From Perca fluviatilis (lineage: Eukaryota > Chordata > Actinopteri > Perciformes > Percidae), in contig NC_053123.1 of NCBI RefSeq assembly GCF_010015445.1, forward strand, positions 13,773,934-13,837,933: a stretch of DNA of 64,000 nucleotides, written 5' to 3'. Each line of letters starts with the position of its first letter. The first letter of the stretch is position 1. Of the stretch, positions 13,458-24,941 are shown in pieces. Made by a program: the position numbers and the translations under genes. A model generated the notes under the pieces. It worked only from the letters and a program-made list of their open reading frames with translations, was not told where the DNA came from and ran no database searches.

Positions 13458-15380
13458 TCCAGTGAATTTAACACCTAACCTATCAAGGTATTTCATCACA
13501 TCGATGCAAAAATCCTATAAATCCAATATTGTCAGCAGTGCCTGCAAAATTGTCCAGTCAAATAAAATATATCAAAGGGATAGCTACCTGGGTATGAACG
13601 GTACTGGAAATTTTACAAAGTTCTATCCCCTGACATTGTACATCATTGTATATAACCCAACCCCAGCTATTACTATCATTATTATTCTTTAGAAAGTAGG
13701 GTCCTTTGTTATAATGTGAAATGCCTGATGAAACAGATAACACGAGCCTTCGGCATCTTACTGTAAATTATAGTTGCATGAAAAAAGAAAACAAATAATA
13801 TTGAATTGCCGCTTAGAGCGAGAATAACAGCAACGTAATTTGGCTGTGTAAGAGCATTAAGTGCTATTAAATTATCAACGCCAATCTAAATTAGGCTTCA
13901 AAGTCATTTGAAAACAGATGCTAGTAGTCTCCATCAGAGTTTACTGTGGCATCTGGCAGTATTGTATGAATACAGAAAGCTAGCCATCGGAGGATTCAGT
14001 GATAACCTATACTGTAATATCTCACCATTAATGTCAAATACCAATAGAAAAGAAAGTGTCCCATTTTTTTCTCATAGTGTTCCACTGTATAAATGTGGAG
14101 GAGGCAGTCTTTCCTCCTGTTCCACCTTAACATTAAGAGACAGAGCTGTAGTCATGACTACGTGGTAAAAGTTAATTTTCTATGAACATAGAGAGGTGCA
14201 AAAACAACCTTTGTCCTTGTCTTTTGATGCACTTATAGATACAGCTCAGTCCATAGAGCCTTTGTCCAGGATTGCATCGATCTGGTAATGACTTTTAAAT
14301 GGCTTATTTACAGCTCTGCAGGGTTAGCCTCTTAGCCACAACCACATGGCTCTTTCGTGGCTGCGTGTCTTTGCTGTTTGCATATGGGTAAGTATAAGCA
14401 AGGTGACAAAGTAAACAGATCCCTAATGCTTATGAAGAAAAAAAGGATTATGCATTGATCCAGAATCTAAAATCAAATATTTTTCCCTCATGTTCAGTTA
14501 TATGCATCCATCATCACGCACCTTTCCCTGTTAAATGATCTGTCCATTCCCAAGCATCAGTTCCATTGAAACATTATTCCTTGTACTGCAGTTACCATTG
14601 GTTATTTCACTTATGGTGCTGCTAACAATGATCTTATGAATATTAAAGTGGATGATTTGCTGATTTGCCTTTGGACCAGATTATTGTGAATGAAAGTAGA
14701 ACAAGAGGGATACAGACGTGGGATGTTAAGGGTCGTCTTCTGAGCGATCAACCTTTTAAATCCCACCCAAGCCATGCCAATAATCACCAGGTACCGGCTG
14801 TTATCACAGCTTTCCATAAAACTGTGGTGACATTTCCTTTCCTGTTGACCCTTTTTCTGCGCTGCAACACTGACTGCCAATATCAGCACACTCTTGTCTT
14901 CCAGCACAAGGTCAATTGAGCTTCTCCTCCAGAATATATTTCAAACGATAGCAAGCTTATCTCAGTGTGGGTGTATTTACTTATGAATTAATGTATGGAC
15001 ATTATTGGTGTGTCAAGGCTGCAGGCATGTTAACATGTTTTAGGTATGATAAGAGCTGTGTGTGATAAATGTTTGAATTCCATTACTGGTGCAGTAACGT
15101 GTAAAAGTCAAAGAAGCATGTGTGCAGGCATGCAAGCCACATCTGGGCTCTTCAGCATGACTGCAGCGAGTTTGCTGGTTAGTTATGACACAACTCCATG
15201 TGCATGTGTCATTTGATAGATTGCACACAAGCAATAACAATGTGTGCATACTGCAATGTGTGCAACTATCTGGGTGGAAAACATGCCAAAAGGACATGGT
15301 AAACTGTAAGGGATAGGTACAGTGTATAAAGAAAAGCATGTAAGGTCATGGCGATAATCCTCTCTTTGGGCTAACCTTAG

Positions 15381-15386
15381 TTTATT
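15381..15386 (-). promoter_or_regulatory. Candidate erbb4 polyadenylation signal
   Basis: A minus-strand AATAAA lies about 390 nt after the erbb4 stop codon. Other AATAAA hexamers occur farther downstream, and mammalian ERBB4 has a long 3' UTR, so this may not be the main site. Confidence 0.25.
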
Positions 15387-15777
15387 TCTCCCTTTTTATC
15401 TGATTGAACATCTTATTTCTTTCATTGTGTTGTTTTTGTGCCTTTCTGATACTTAAGATGGCAGGACAGTGTGCTCCAGAATAGAATAAATTTCGAGGCG
15501 ACTTGCTTTCGTGGCCAAGGATGGAGCTAAAAAAGATGGTTTGAATGTCAAGTGAGGCTGTCAGTGATTGTTACTGTAGACTTGTCAAGAAAAGGCAAAA
15601 CCTTGGAGTAAGACTAAAATACTTGCAATCAGACATAACAGAGAGACATGTTCAGGGAGCAAGGAGAACCCAGGTTGAGAAGTACTGCATGGAAACAAGT
15701 GGACTGTTCAATGTCCATGTATCTCCACCCCTATCCCTCTATTCATCCCTCCATTGTGCTACAGCTTGGCCACTACA

Positions 15778-16448
15778 CTACACTACAGTGTTCCTCTGTC
15801 TGTATGGAGGGGGTGGCAGCACATTGCCAGCTTTCATAGCAGCCTCGGATAAGTACTCCTGGTTTTCGGCCACAGCAGGGCGAATGCGTCCATTCTGCCG
15901 GTAGAAGAAGCGTGTGCTGCAGTCCTGCAGGTACTCAGGGTTGTGCAGTGAGGACTTCGGGGGTAGACTGTGTTGCCAGTATTCAGGATTGTCAAAAGTG
16001 GCCTTCTTGCCTTTCTTATCAAACATGATGGTGCTGCTGGTGATGCCTGAGTGCAGAGCGTGTCCTGAATGCCCCGGATGCAGGGTGTGTGATGGATACG
16101 ATGGGTGTGGGAGGTGGCCAGGGGGAACCACATATCCGGAGTAGGAGACCGTGTGGCTTGATGTTGATGGGTTGACTGTCTGCGATACTGATTGGGCAGC
16201 AGAGGACCCAAGGCCAGAGATGGAGACTGTGCCAGCCAATCCGTTCTTGTCCCCAGGGTTAAGGAAGGTATTCAGATACAGTGGCTCGTTGATGTACTCA
16301 TCGTCCCCGTGGGTGGACTGGCTCTTGGGGCCAGCAGAAGCTCCAGCCATGTGCAGGGTGTGGCAACCCGCTCCATCAATCACTGCGTGGGCGTCACCAT
16401 TTCTACGGCGTGTGACAAAGGGGTTTTCCTCTACTGGGTTGAGATAGT
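15778..16448 (-). CDS. erbb4: ERBB4 receptor tyrosine kinase, last coding exon (C-terminal signalling tail)
   Basis: This exon encodes the end of the cytoplasmic tail, which in ERBB4 recruits SH2, PTB, WW and PDZ proteins after tyrosine phosphorylation. It opens after a pyrimidine-rich acceptor (AG at 16450-16449) and joins the previous exon in phase 1 to give [12 protein letters not shown], matching the [12 protein letters not shown] of mammalian ERBB4. Further matches are [45 protein letters not shown] and the end [12 protein letters not shown], which carries a PY motif and a PDZ-binding TVV before the TAG at 15780-15778. About 70 residues rich in His, Ser, Pro and Gly (roughly 16238-16024) replace a short stretch in the mammalian protein as I recall it. 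The last NPxY-type site reads NQEY. Identity as ERBB4 is near certain; the a/b paralogue is not resolved. Confidence 0.97.
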
Positions 16449-16675
16449 CTGGAATCAAAACAAAAAAAATGTACATGCTTACAATAGTGCATTTCAATGG
16501 CCTTTGGGTTAGCATCCATATGCAGTATCAATGTGAAATTTGTGAATAAACACAAATTATTTATTTCAGGTTCAGGTTTATTTATTACCCTCCCGCCAAA
16601 CTTCTAACTGCTAACCAATCAATGCCAATCTGCTAACTTTATAGACAAAGTCAATAGTTCTCAAAACTGAGTAAC
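16449..16675 (-). other. erbb4 last intron (227 bp)
   Basis: A short intron between the two last coding exons. It has a pyrimidine-rich 3' end (TTTTTTTTGTTTTGATTCCAG) and a GTTACT donor. Nothing else is recognised in it. Confidence 0.85.
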
Positions 16676-16804
16676 CTGAGTTGTTCTTGTCTCTCATGGC
16701 AGTCATGTAGCTGTCCTGGTCCTTGTCTCCTTTTGCTCCTCGCTCTGCTAAAAGACCGGTGGGATCGGCACTGTAACGCTGTCCACTACTGTCCTCCCCT
16801 CCAC
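16676..16804 (-). CDS. erbb4: ERBB4 cytoplasmic tail exon (RYSADP segment)
   Basis: This 129-nt exon starts in phase 1 after a TTTCCAAG acceptor and ends in phase 1 at a CAG|GTTACT donor. It encodes GGEDSSGQRYSADPTGLL, then AKGDKDQDSYMTAMRDKNNS. Mammalian ERBB4 has EDSSTQRYSADP and GYMTPMRDK at the same place, so the identity is clear. The segment carries tyrosines (RYSADP, SYMTAM) that fit phosphotyrosine docking sites of the family. The donor GTTACT is weaker than the others in this gene. In mammals, from memory, this stretch shares one exon with the sequence encoded here at 19014-18766, so the intron between them may be lineage-specific. Confidence 0.92.
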
Positions 16805-16864
16805 CTTGGAAAGCAAAAAGACAGGAAGCATGAAATACATTTAGAATATGGTACTTAACAAAAC

Positions 16865-17145
16865 ATGTCTCCATGACCCCCAACCGGCACTGGCAGACAA
16901 CCGCCCACCAAGAGCCTGGGTCTGTTACAGGTTTCTCCCTAAAAGGAAGTTTTACTCACCACTCAAGGTTTCTGCCTAAAGTTTTTCCTCGCCACTAAAT
17001 GCTTGCTCTTATGGGAATTACTGGAATTGTTGGGTCTTTGTAAATTATAGAGTGTGGTCTAGACCTACTCTATCTGTAAAGTGTTTCGAGATAACTCTTG
17101 TTATGATTTGACACTATAAATAAAACTGAATTGAAATTGAATGAA
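16865..17145 (+). mobile_element. LINE 3' tail (L2/CR1-like family, copy 1)
   Basis: It shares the 3' untranslated sequence of the LINE at 55557-56897: CCAAGAGCCTGGGTCTGT, AAAAGGAAGTTTT, TATAGAGTGTGGTCTAGACC and GATAACTCTTGTTATGATTT, ending in ATAAATAAAACTGAATTGAA. Only the tail is present, as expected of a 5'-truncated insertion. Confidence 0.8.
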
Positions 17146-17199
17146 TGAAAGGATCCTGGATACAGATTTGGGTTATTTATCTGCGTAATCCTTTTAATG

Positions 17200-17372
17200 C
17201 AAGGGTGGTGGTGGCACAGTGGGTATGACACATACCTTTGGTGTGGGATATCTGAGTTCAATTCCCACTGCGATACATCAACCAATGTGTCACTGAGCAA
17301 GACACTTAACTCATTGTTGCTCCAGAGGCGTGTGGCTTTGGATAAAAGCGTCCGCTAAATGACATGTAATGT
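17200..17372 (+). repeat. tRNA-derived SINE (teleost type)
   Basis: A tRNA-like head (GTGGTGGCACAGTGGGTATG ... GAGTTCAATTCCCACTGC) is followed by a body ending in GATAAAAGCGTCCGCTAAAT and a short TGTAATG tail. This is the layout of common fish SINEs with a LINE-derived tail. Confidence 0.75.
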
Positions 17373-17437
17373 AATGCAAGTTATTCTTCACCAATAAACA
17401 AGCATCGTGCATTTTCAATGCAATCCATTCTTGCGTA

Positions 17438-17782
17438 TAGAGCTGCAAAGATTAATCGATTAGTTGTCAACTATTAATCCCCAACTATATTGGTATCGAT
17501 TGGTTTGAATCTTTTTTCATGAAAAAAAAGTAAAACATTCTGATTCCAGCTTCTCAAATGTTAATATGTTGTAGTTTCTTCACTCCTCTATGACAGTACA
17601 TTGGATATCTTTGAGTTGTGGACAAAACAAGACATGTGAGGAAGTCATCTTGGGCTTTGGGAAACACCGATTGACATGTTTCACAATTTTGTGACATTTT
17701 ATAGACCAAACAACTAATCGATTAATCGAGAAAAAAATAAACAGATTAATCTGCAATGAAAATAATTGTTGCTGCAGCCCTA
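17438..17782. mobile_element. hAT-like MITE (345 bp)
   Basis: The ends TAGAGCTGCAAAGATTAATC and GTTGCTGCAGCCCTA are inverted repeats. The flanks CTTGCGTA and CTCGTGTA agree at 6 of 8 positions, consistent with a decayed 8-bp duplication. ATCGATTAG-type palindromes lie just inside both ends. Confidence 0.7.
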
Positions 17783-18596
17783 CTCGTGTACTATCTATTT
17801 TGTCCTGTGACTAAACTCTCAGGGCTATGGCTAATGTCAAGCACTATGTATTTGTATGGGGATTTAGAGGTTTTAGTAACCTGAGGTGCATTTTTCATCT
17901 GTTGACAATAGATAGATCACTATCAGTGCTTAAATAGAACCATCGGCAGTATGGCACACTTATACCCTATCACCATTTTCCGATGAATGCATATTAGGTA
18001 GAAACACATTTATTTATAAAACTTACTTAAGTCTTGATTTCTCATTTTCTCAACCAAACAAATTTGCAAAGGAGGCATAAATGGGCTCAAAAATCTTGCA
18101 CTGGGGGCTCAACAAAACTAGAAGCAGCCAGTGCTGCTGCTTCTCTCCTGTTGGCTGAGAGGTGTAATATGTGGTTCAGTTTTGCCAGACAGCTGTTAGA
18201 TATGAGCTTGGCCTTTTGTGCTTATCTCCCAAATCCTCTACTGGTGAGTGATACACCATGACAGTACAATACCAATGAGGAAACAGCAGATGGGTTTATA
18301 CAAAAAAGGACAAGAGCCTATCTGCTCACTTAAAGGTTTTTATTGATAAGTTATTGATCAAATTAGGGTTTATGTGATTTTTTTAAAATATGTATTGAAT
18401 GTATTAGTGGAAAAGGGCTATGGTGTAGGAAAAAAGGACATACAAAAACTTTTAAATGCATAATACAATTTACTGAAACTAACTAACTTACTGACTGACT
18501 GACTAACTAATAATAACTGATAAAAGGAAATTAATTGAAACAGCTAAATAGATTGTTGATAATATTGTTTGATTCTTTTTTTTTGAGTTTGGTGTA

Positions 18597-18727
<131 letters not shown>

Positions 18728-18765
18728 GATTGCTATTTCCATCAGTTTTTTCAACTTTGCTTTAC

Positions 18766-19014
18766 CTTGTCCTGCAGCGAGAGCTGAGCCAGGCCCAAGG
18801 GTACTTGACCTCGGGGAGGCCTGCTTCCTCAGGGTTCCATTGCAGCGAGGGTCGTCCTGATTACCACGGCCAAATCCACTACCAATCTGCCCCCCTGAGG
18901 ACAGGTCCTGTGGTGGGAGGCAGCTTCCAGACACGGGTGGAACAGAGACCACTCTGGGAGGCTGGCCAGCATGTCCTCCATGCTGAAGCTGGGGTCCTGG
19001 TAGCCGTACTGGTT
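18766..19014 (-). CDS. erbb4: ERBB4 cytoplasmic tail exon with apparent one-base frame break
   Basis: The exon follows a strong acceptor (CTTCTCTCGTTCTACCCAG, AG at 19016-19015) and ends at an ACAAG|GTAAAG donor. From 19014 it reads NQYGYQDPSFSMEDMLA, matching the mammalian NQFVYRD start of the corresponding exon. The recognisable remainder, GGHAGQPPRVVSVPP to QDDPRCNGTLRKQASPR, lies in a different frame (mammalian: DDSCCNGTLRKP). Entry is phase 0 and the next exon needs phase 1, so 3n+1 nt are required, yet the exon is 249 nt (3n). Read straight through, a TGA falls at 18831-18829. Either one base is missing near 18994-18955 (assembly error or mutation), or a downstream AG is used: exon starts at 18988 or 18982 would restore the frame. 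A (CA)n tract begins about 40 bp into the following intron. Confidence 0.88.
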
Positions 19015-22000
19015 CTGGGTAGAACGAGAGAAGGGATTGGGTAAGTAAGGACAGAGGGGCAGCGATGTCAGACACGATTACAAGACTATCAATTTACCAA
19101 GACACAGCAAACTCTGAGACAAATACAAGTGGGGAGTTATGGCAAAGCTTTTACTCCTCCTTTATGGATGATTTAAGTTATGCTTATTAACCAAGTGAGG
19201 AAATAAATTGGTGGAAATTTATGAAAATAGGTGGTTTGATTTACTAGAGAAGAACATGTAAAAACACACAAAAAAAGTACAATATACAAACAATAAAATA
19301 AGCACTTAACAAGTATCATACATGTATTTGTGCATGAAGTCCAAAAAATAGGCAAGTTCTTAGTACCATTGTTCATCTGTAATATTAAAATGTGACAGGC
19401 AGGGGAGACAAACAGCAGTGCCAAACAATGATATGGCAGCATGACAGCCAAGGACAATTTAATTAAAAGGATTTTAATTAAAGGGCTCCATGCAGCAGAG
19501 TCTTAAAGTAGCCATATCAGCCCTGCCCTGCTGTGTGCATTTGTGTCTACAGTCATGACAAAAAGTGGCTTCCTTAGAACCTCACCAGCTGCTTTATTCT
19601 GATTTATCTTTTTTTTAGCAGGAATCCAGCAAGACATTTGTTTTCTGTTTCACATTCTCTCGCTTACTTTCCTTGCATGGCCTCTGAGCAGTCTGTAATG
19701 ATACTAATAAGATAGAAAATCTGTTTTTCCCTGTTGCACTTATTTTTCTTTAAACATGGAAGTTGAAAGAATTACAAAGGGGGCCAAAGTTCATGGATTT
19801 CTGATCTGTGAATGAAGGTGCAGGCTCATATACCACTTCTGATCAGCAGTTTTTACTTATTTATTTTTCAGGTTTCTCAATTATTCATGACTTTTGGCAT
19901 CCTGTAAACCAAAACAAAGTGGTGCCTCAGGCATGTACCATAAGTCAGACCTAAATAACCTTTAATTAGAAATAGAGATGGGTCACTGATTGGAGAATTA
20001 CAGACTCTTTTTAGTTTGTGGAGTATTTTAGCAGTACAATTGTCAAATTTAATAAGATATTAGGACCAAGTATCAGCAAATAGCAGCTTCAAACCAAAGT
20101 TTGACTACTCTACTACTACTTCATCTTTAAAAAAACATTTTTAGATATTTTACACCTTTTAGGCTATCAAGTGATGTTGTAATTTTGCAACCTATGGTTC
20201 TACAGGGTTAAGAGAATGCACAAAAGGCAGCAAACTATCAATAACTTTAAAGAAACTTTTTCACTTAATTTTGTGTGTGTAACAGCATCATTCTTTTTCA
20301 TTGTCTGTCTATCACAGTTGGATTATTCCTCACTTTCTGATGCAGTGGTCTGTACTCTAAGCCTGGAGGGATAATTGAAGCTCCAAAGTTCACGCTGTGT
20401 TTTCATTCCCCTGTAACTACATCTATTAGACCACCCTCTCTCAGTCCTCATTTACACCTCCTCCTCTTCCTCCTCCTCCTCTCTTTTCTCTAGTCCAATA
20501 AAAACACCATTTCTAACATAAACACAAAAGTAACATTTCTTTAAATAATGTTTGAAGTCATTAAAGTGAACCGTCACAGTCACATTATTTTTTCAATATT
20601 TGGGCCAAAATTGGACGTAATTAAACCATAGTGGAAACAGGGTGAATTGTGGAAAAGTAAAAGTAATAAGTGTCCCATTCAAATGAATCTCTGTAAAAAG
20701 CAGAGTGAGCTTGTAGCAATGCACAGGTCTTGGCCACTATTAAACTTACAATTCTTCCATATTCTGTTATTGTTATACATAAGGATGCACATAAATGTCA
20801 GTTAAGTATGGCAATAACAGTGTGTGTGTGTAAGAGTAAATCAAGGCAAAGTTCTTTCAGCCAGGTACAACTAGTAAGTGAAGAATATTGCATTTTGTTG
20901 GCTACAATAATTGTAATTACAATCATCTACATGATTTTTGTGGATAAATGTAACTGGATGAAATTAATCCAATTAACTCAGTGTGCACCCCAATAAAAAC
21001 GGCCAAAAACAGTGGAGGATAACTTTACCAATATTATGCAAATAAATAATCTGTCACCCCCTAATATTCACCAAACAGTGTTGGAAAAGGAGTCATGTCT
21101 CTCACTGGCATTCAGCAGGCGTTTTCATCCTGACACAAACACAGGGGATATTGGAATGCAAAATGGCTGAGTTGCCTGGCTGTGTGACTGGTTTTGTGAT
21201 AGATTTAAGTCCAAAGTTAGACGGTGAACATTTGAACAGTTTAAGAACTGAGGGAATCTGCCTGTAAACCCCAATTTTGAAGAAGGCAATTTCACAATGG
21301 AGAAAGAGCAAGGAAAACAGACGGAGAGAAAGAGGGAGATGAGAGTGAAACTGAGAAAGCTGTGTGAGTTCTGTTTTAAATTCTCAATCTTTTTGCATGA
21401 ACTGCAGTACACGCTGAGAAAATTCATTACCACATCACTTTAGAGACCATCTATTCTAAATGATCTGAAAGACTACTTTGACTTCATATCGTCTTCTTTC
21501 CCATCCCAGAAAATGCCAGTCACCCTGATGCTACACTCAAAAAGAAATGGTATTAGTAAAAGTTCATGTGAAATGAAAAGATAAGCAACTAAATTCTAAT
21601 TGATTCTACAAGAAAAACCAACAAACTAAGTACCAAGTTGAATATTAAATAATACAAGGGCTTCATTTTGTGTAAGTAATGTATTCCTACTTCTGATCAG
21701 CCTTGCCTGTGCAATATAGAAGAAACATGTCTGTCTCTTTTTGCAAACAATTAAGCAGGACTAACCAGCCTATTTTTTATTTTCAATAAGAACTTTCCAT
21801 TTAAATGTAAGTTGGTACTGACTGTCTCATAGCAGATTTGCTATAGGAAAGAGTAGTCAAAACTCAGATTGATGATTTAAAAATTAACTGACTGCAGAGT
21901 ATCCATGACAGCATATATATCAATAAGGCATAGTTTACTCTTGTTGGTCAACGTTTCATTTAGCTTATGTGTTAAAAGCAATACCAAAACACTATAGAGA

Positions 22001-22361
22001 TTAAGGGCCATGTTGGCATATATTAAATTGATTCAAGGTCTTGAAAAACTGGGCTTGCCTAGTTTTTAAAAGAGGTTAAAGAGGTACTTACAGTAGTACT
22101 TTACCACTTTTTATGTTTGGATCTTCTTCATTCACATTCAATTCAGTGAAGGATTTTATTTAGAAAATATTCTGACAGGATCTTCTACATTTCAGGAACA
22201 CAAATCATTAAAACTATTTAATATATCACTCATGTTATAAAAAGTACCAAATAGGTACTTGAATCAAAAAACAGAGAGCAGACAATACACTTGTGATTTT
22301 TTGACTGCTTTGATAGTAACAGTGATTCCAAAAAATAAAACCAACACCAGACCATGAATAT

Positions 22362-23091
22362 TAGGGATGCACCGAATCCAGGATACGGGTTCGGCTGAAT
22401 ATTGGGCTTTTTGACGGGGTTCGGTTTCTGCCAAACCTTAGAATTTTTTTCCACCGAACCAAACCCTATGCTTGCACTAGGCGCGCTACGCTGGTCGACG
22501 TAATGACGCCATCGTTGATTACGGGAAGGTGTTTAAGTAGGTGGACCGTTCAATGCAGTAGGCTGTGAGAAAGTGAAAATGGAACTCCCAGGCCAAAAGA
22601 CGGCGACCCAAGCCGCAATGCCGACCTGTCCCGCGGTGGTAAGGACCCCAAACAACACACAACATCGCCGCTGTTAAAACACCTGCGCATGAAACATCCA
22701 AAAGAATATGAGCCACGCATGAAGGAAGCCACAGACAGCAGCCTAAACGTAGCAACCCCAAGTATCGCAAAGGAAGGACAGTCACAGCTAAAAACTTGTG
22801 TTAACCAGACAGTGCCTCTCCCGGGCTGTCCGCTCTTCTCTCGGCAAATGATTCTCCCTACAGTGGGAGCAGAGCGACCGAACGGCAGACTGCTGCTTGT
22901 TAGCTAACGTTAGCTATCTAATTTCACCCACCCAACATGCCTTCATCATACACTGGTTAGCGAAAATTCATTTATCTGGCGATAGCGATGTGCTTTCCTA
23001 CGATGTGAAAAGAGCGTGTGAATTCAACATTCTTAACTAGTGGATTCAGTATTCGGCTGAACCCCAAAAATCTGGATTCGGTGCATCCCTA
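22362..23091 (+). mobile_element. Non-autonomous hAT element with BED zinc-finger fragment
   Basis: The ends TAGGGATGCACCGAATCCA and TGGATTCGGTGCATCCCTA type are inverted repeats, with a near 8-bp duplication (ATGAATAT/TTGAATAT). Inside, at about 22645-22830 on the plus strand, translation gives SPLLKHLRMKHPKEYEPRMK. This resembles the H-x(4)-H end of the BED finger that starts hAT transposases. The catalytic core is absent, so it cannot move by itself. Confidence 0.8.
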
Positions 23092-24195
23092 ATTGAATAT
23101 ACAGTTCAAGTATAAGAAATAAGTCAAAGATATGGCTGTTCTTTCTGTTCAAACGTTTGCATAAATTGCACAGGACAAGAACTGTGGATTTTTAATTACG
23201 ATTAGGGCAAACAAAACCTGTTTCAATGTAAACTTAAAAAAAAAAGTAAGGACATTTGTGTTTGGTGGATTATTTATCTGTGGTAACAATGCTTTTTGGC
23301 AATAAATCTTATACTGTTGCAAAGCCTGTTTAGTTCCCTTTCAAATGGTGCCCCACTTGTAAGGAACATGCATTTGTGGGATGAGCAGCAGAGCTCAGTA
23401 TGTGGGTTGTGCCCATGAAAAATTTGCCAAATCGTCTCTGACAATGCCAAACAGCTTTTATTTACTGTTGCTATTGACTCTTGTTTTGAGGTTCTGGTAC
23501 CCCCAGGTGCTGACAATCAGGTGCCTGATTCTGCAACCAGTGGCCATCCCATATCTCCACAGTCTGGGACCAAGCTCTATCCTCCAAGATGACAATGCTC
23601 GTCCCCACAGAGTGGGGTTCATCAGAGACTACCTCCAGAATGTGGGAGTGGAGAGGATGGAATGGCTTGCCAGCAGTCCTGACCTCAACCCCATTGAACA
23701 CTTCAAGTTTCAAGTTTATTGTCATATGCATATTAGTACGAAGTACCACAGCAATTGAATACAATGTGCCTTAGCACTCTCTCAGCACCTATCAATAATA
23801 ACAATTTTAAAAACATAATAGCATTAAAAACATTATAAAATATCCAACATAATATACATAAGTGACTAAGTTCAGACCACAGCCCTCCTTCCTGTTGTGC
23901 TATCGTTCAATAACCTTATTACCTGGGGGTAAAAACTATCCCTAAAACGTGTTGTGCGTGTTTGGATGCTCTGAAAATGTTTCCCTGATGGAAGATGGGA
24001 GAAAAGATTGTGTGCAGGATGACTGGAATCCTGTATAATACCTTGTGCCCTTTTAGTGCTGCGTTTCCAGTAAATTTGTTGGAGCGATTCAAGTGGAACC
24101 CCGATGATTTTAGATGCAGTCCTGACCACCCTTGTCAGTAGATTAAGGTCATGTGAAGTAGCCCTACCAAACCAAACTACAATATTACCTGTCAG

Positions 24196-24881
24196 CAGAG
24201 GTGGGTAGTAACGAGTTACATTTACTCCGTTACATTTACTTGAGTAAGTTTTTGAAAAAATTATACTTCTAGGAGTAGTTTTAAATCACTATACTTTTTA
24301 CTTTTACTTGAGTAGATTTGTGAAGAAGAAACTGTACTCTTACTCCGCTACATTGGGCTACAATGAGGTCGTTACTTTTCTTTTTACCTCTTTGGTATTC
24401 TACGCCTCATTGTTTGTATTCCCCCGCGCACGCCTCATTTTAATGTTTTATTTTGAAAGGAGAGAGAGACTTCCCGCCAAAGGCTCTAACCGTCGCGTGA
24501 CTGTTCACCAATCAAACGTGGTTGTGCAGTCTCGTCAGCTGGCAACAAAAATAGGCGCGCTGATTCGTAAATCAACACTTATCAATATCACTTCCCCATC
24601 AGTCAGGACCAAGATCTGACCATAATTACACTTGTGCTTTCCATAAACTGCCGTAATTAGCCTATTATTTCAGTTGCAATCCTGCCAGTGGAAGCGATCG
24701 TGAGAGCAAATAAAAAATATAAAAAACATAATACAAACCGCTGTGCGCATTGGCTCAAGAAGCAGAGAAATAGCCGATATGTAATTCCCTCCCATTCAAA
24801 TCTATATATTTCATAAATATACCCATCAGGGAATGTTTACAGCGTTGTCGGTCTCTAAATGTTTTAACTTTTATGAGCGCA

Positions 24882-24941
<60 letters not shown>

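Larger units (their letters stand above)
1..15777. other. Region downstream of erbb4 stop (3' UTR then intergenic); no gene recognised
   Basis: No open reading frame here resembles a known protein apart from transposon remnants. The part nearest 15777 should be erbb4 3' UTR on the minus strand, but its end cannot be fixed from sequence. The rest is A/T-rich DNA with the hairpin, SINE and DNA-transposon remnants listed separately. The stretches 1600-3370, 3530-6240, 7100-9400, 10780-12440 and 13460-15380 show nothing I can name beyond short microsatellites. Confidence 0.7.

Noticed and set aside
15834..16512. Other open frames overlapping the last erbb4 exon on both strands
   Set aside because: Shadows of the well-supported ERBB4 reading frame; no independent homology.
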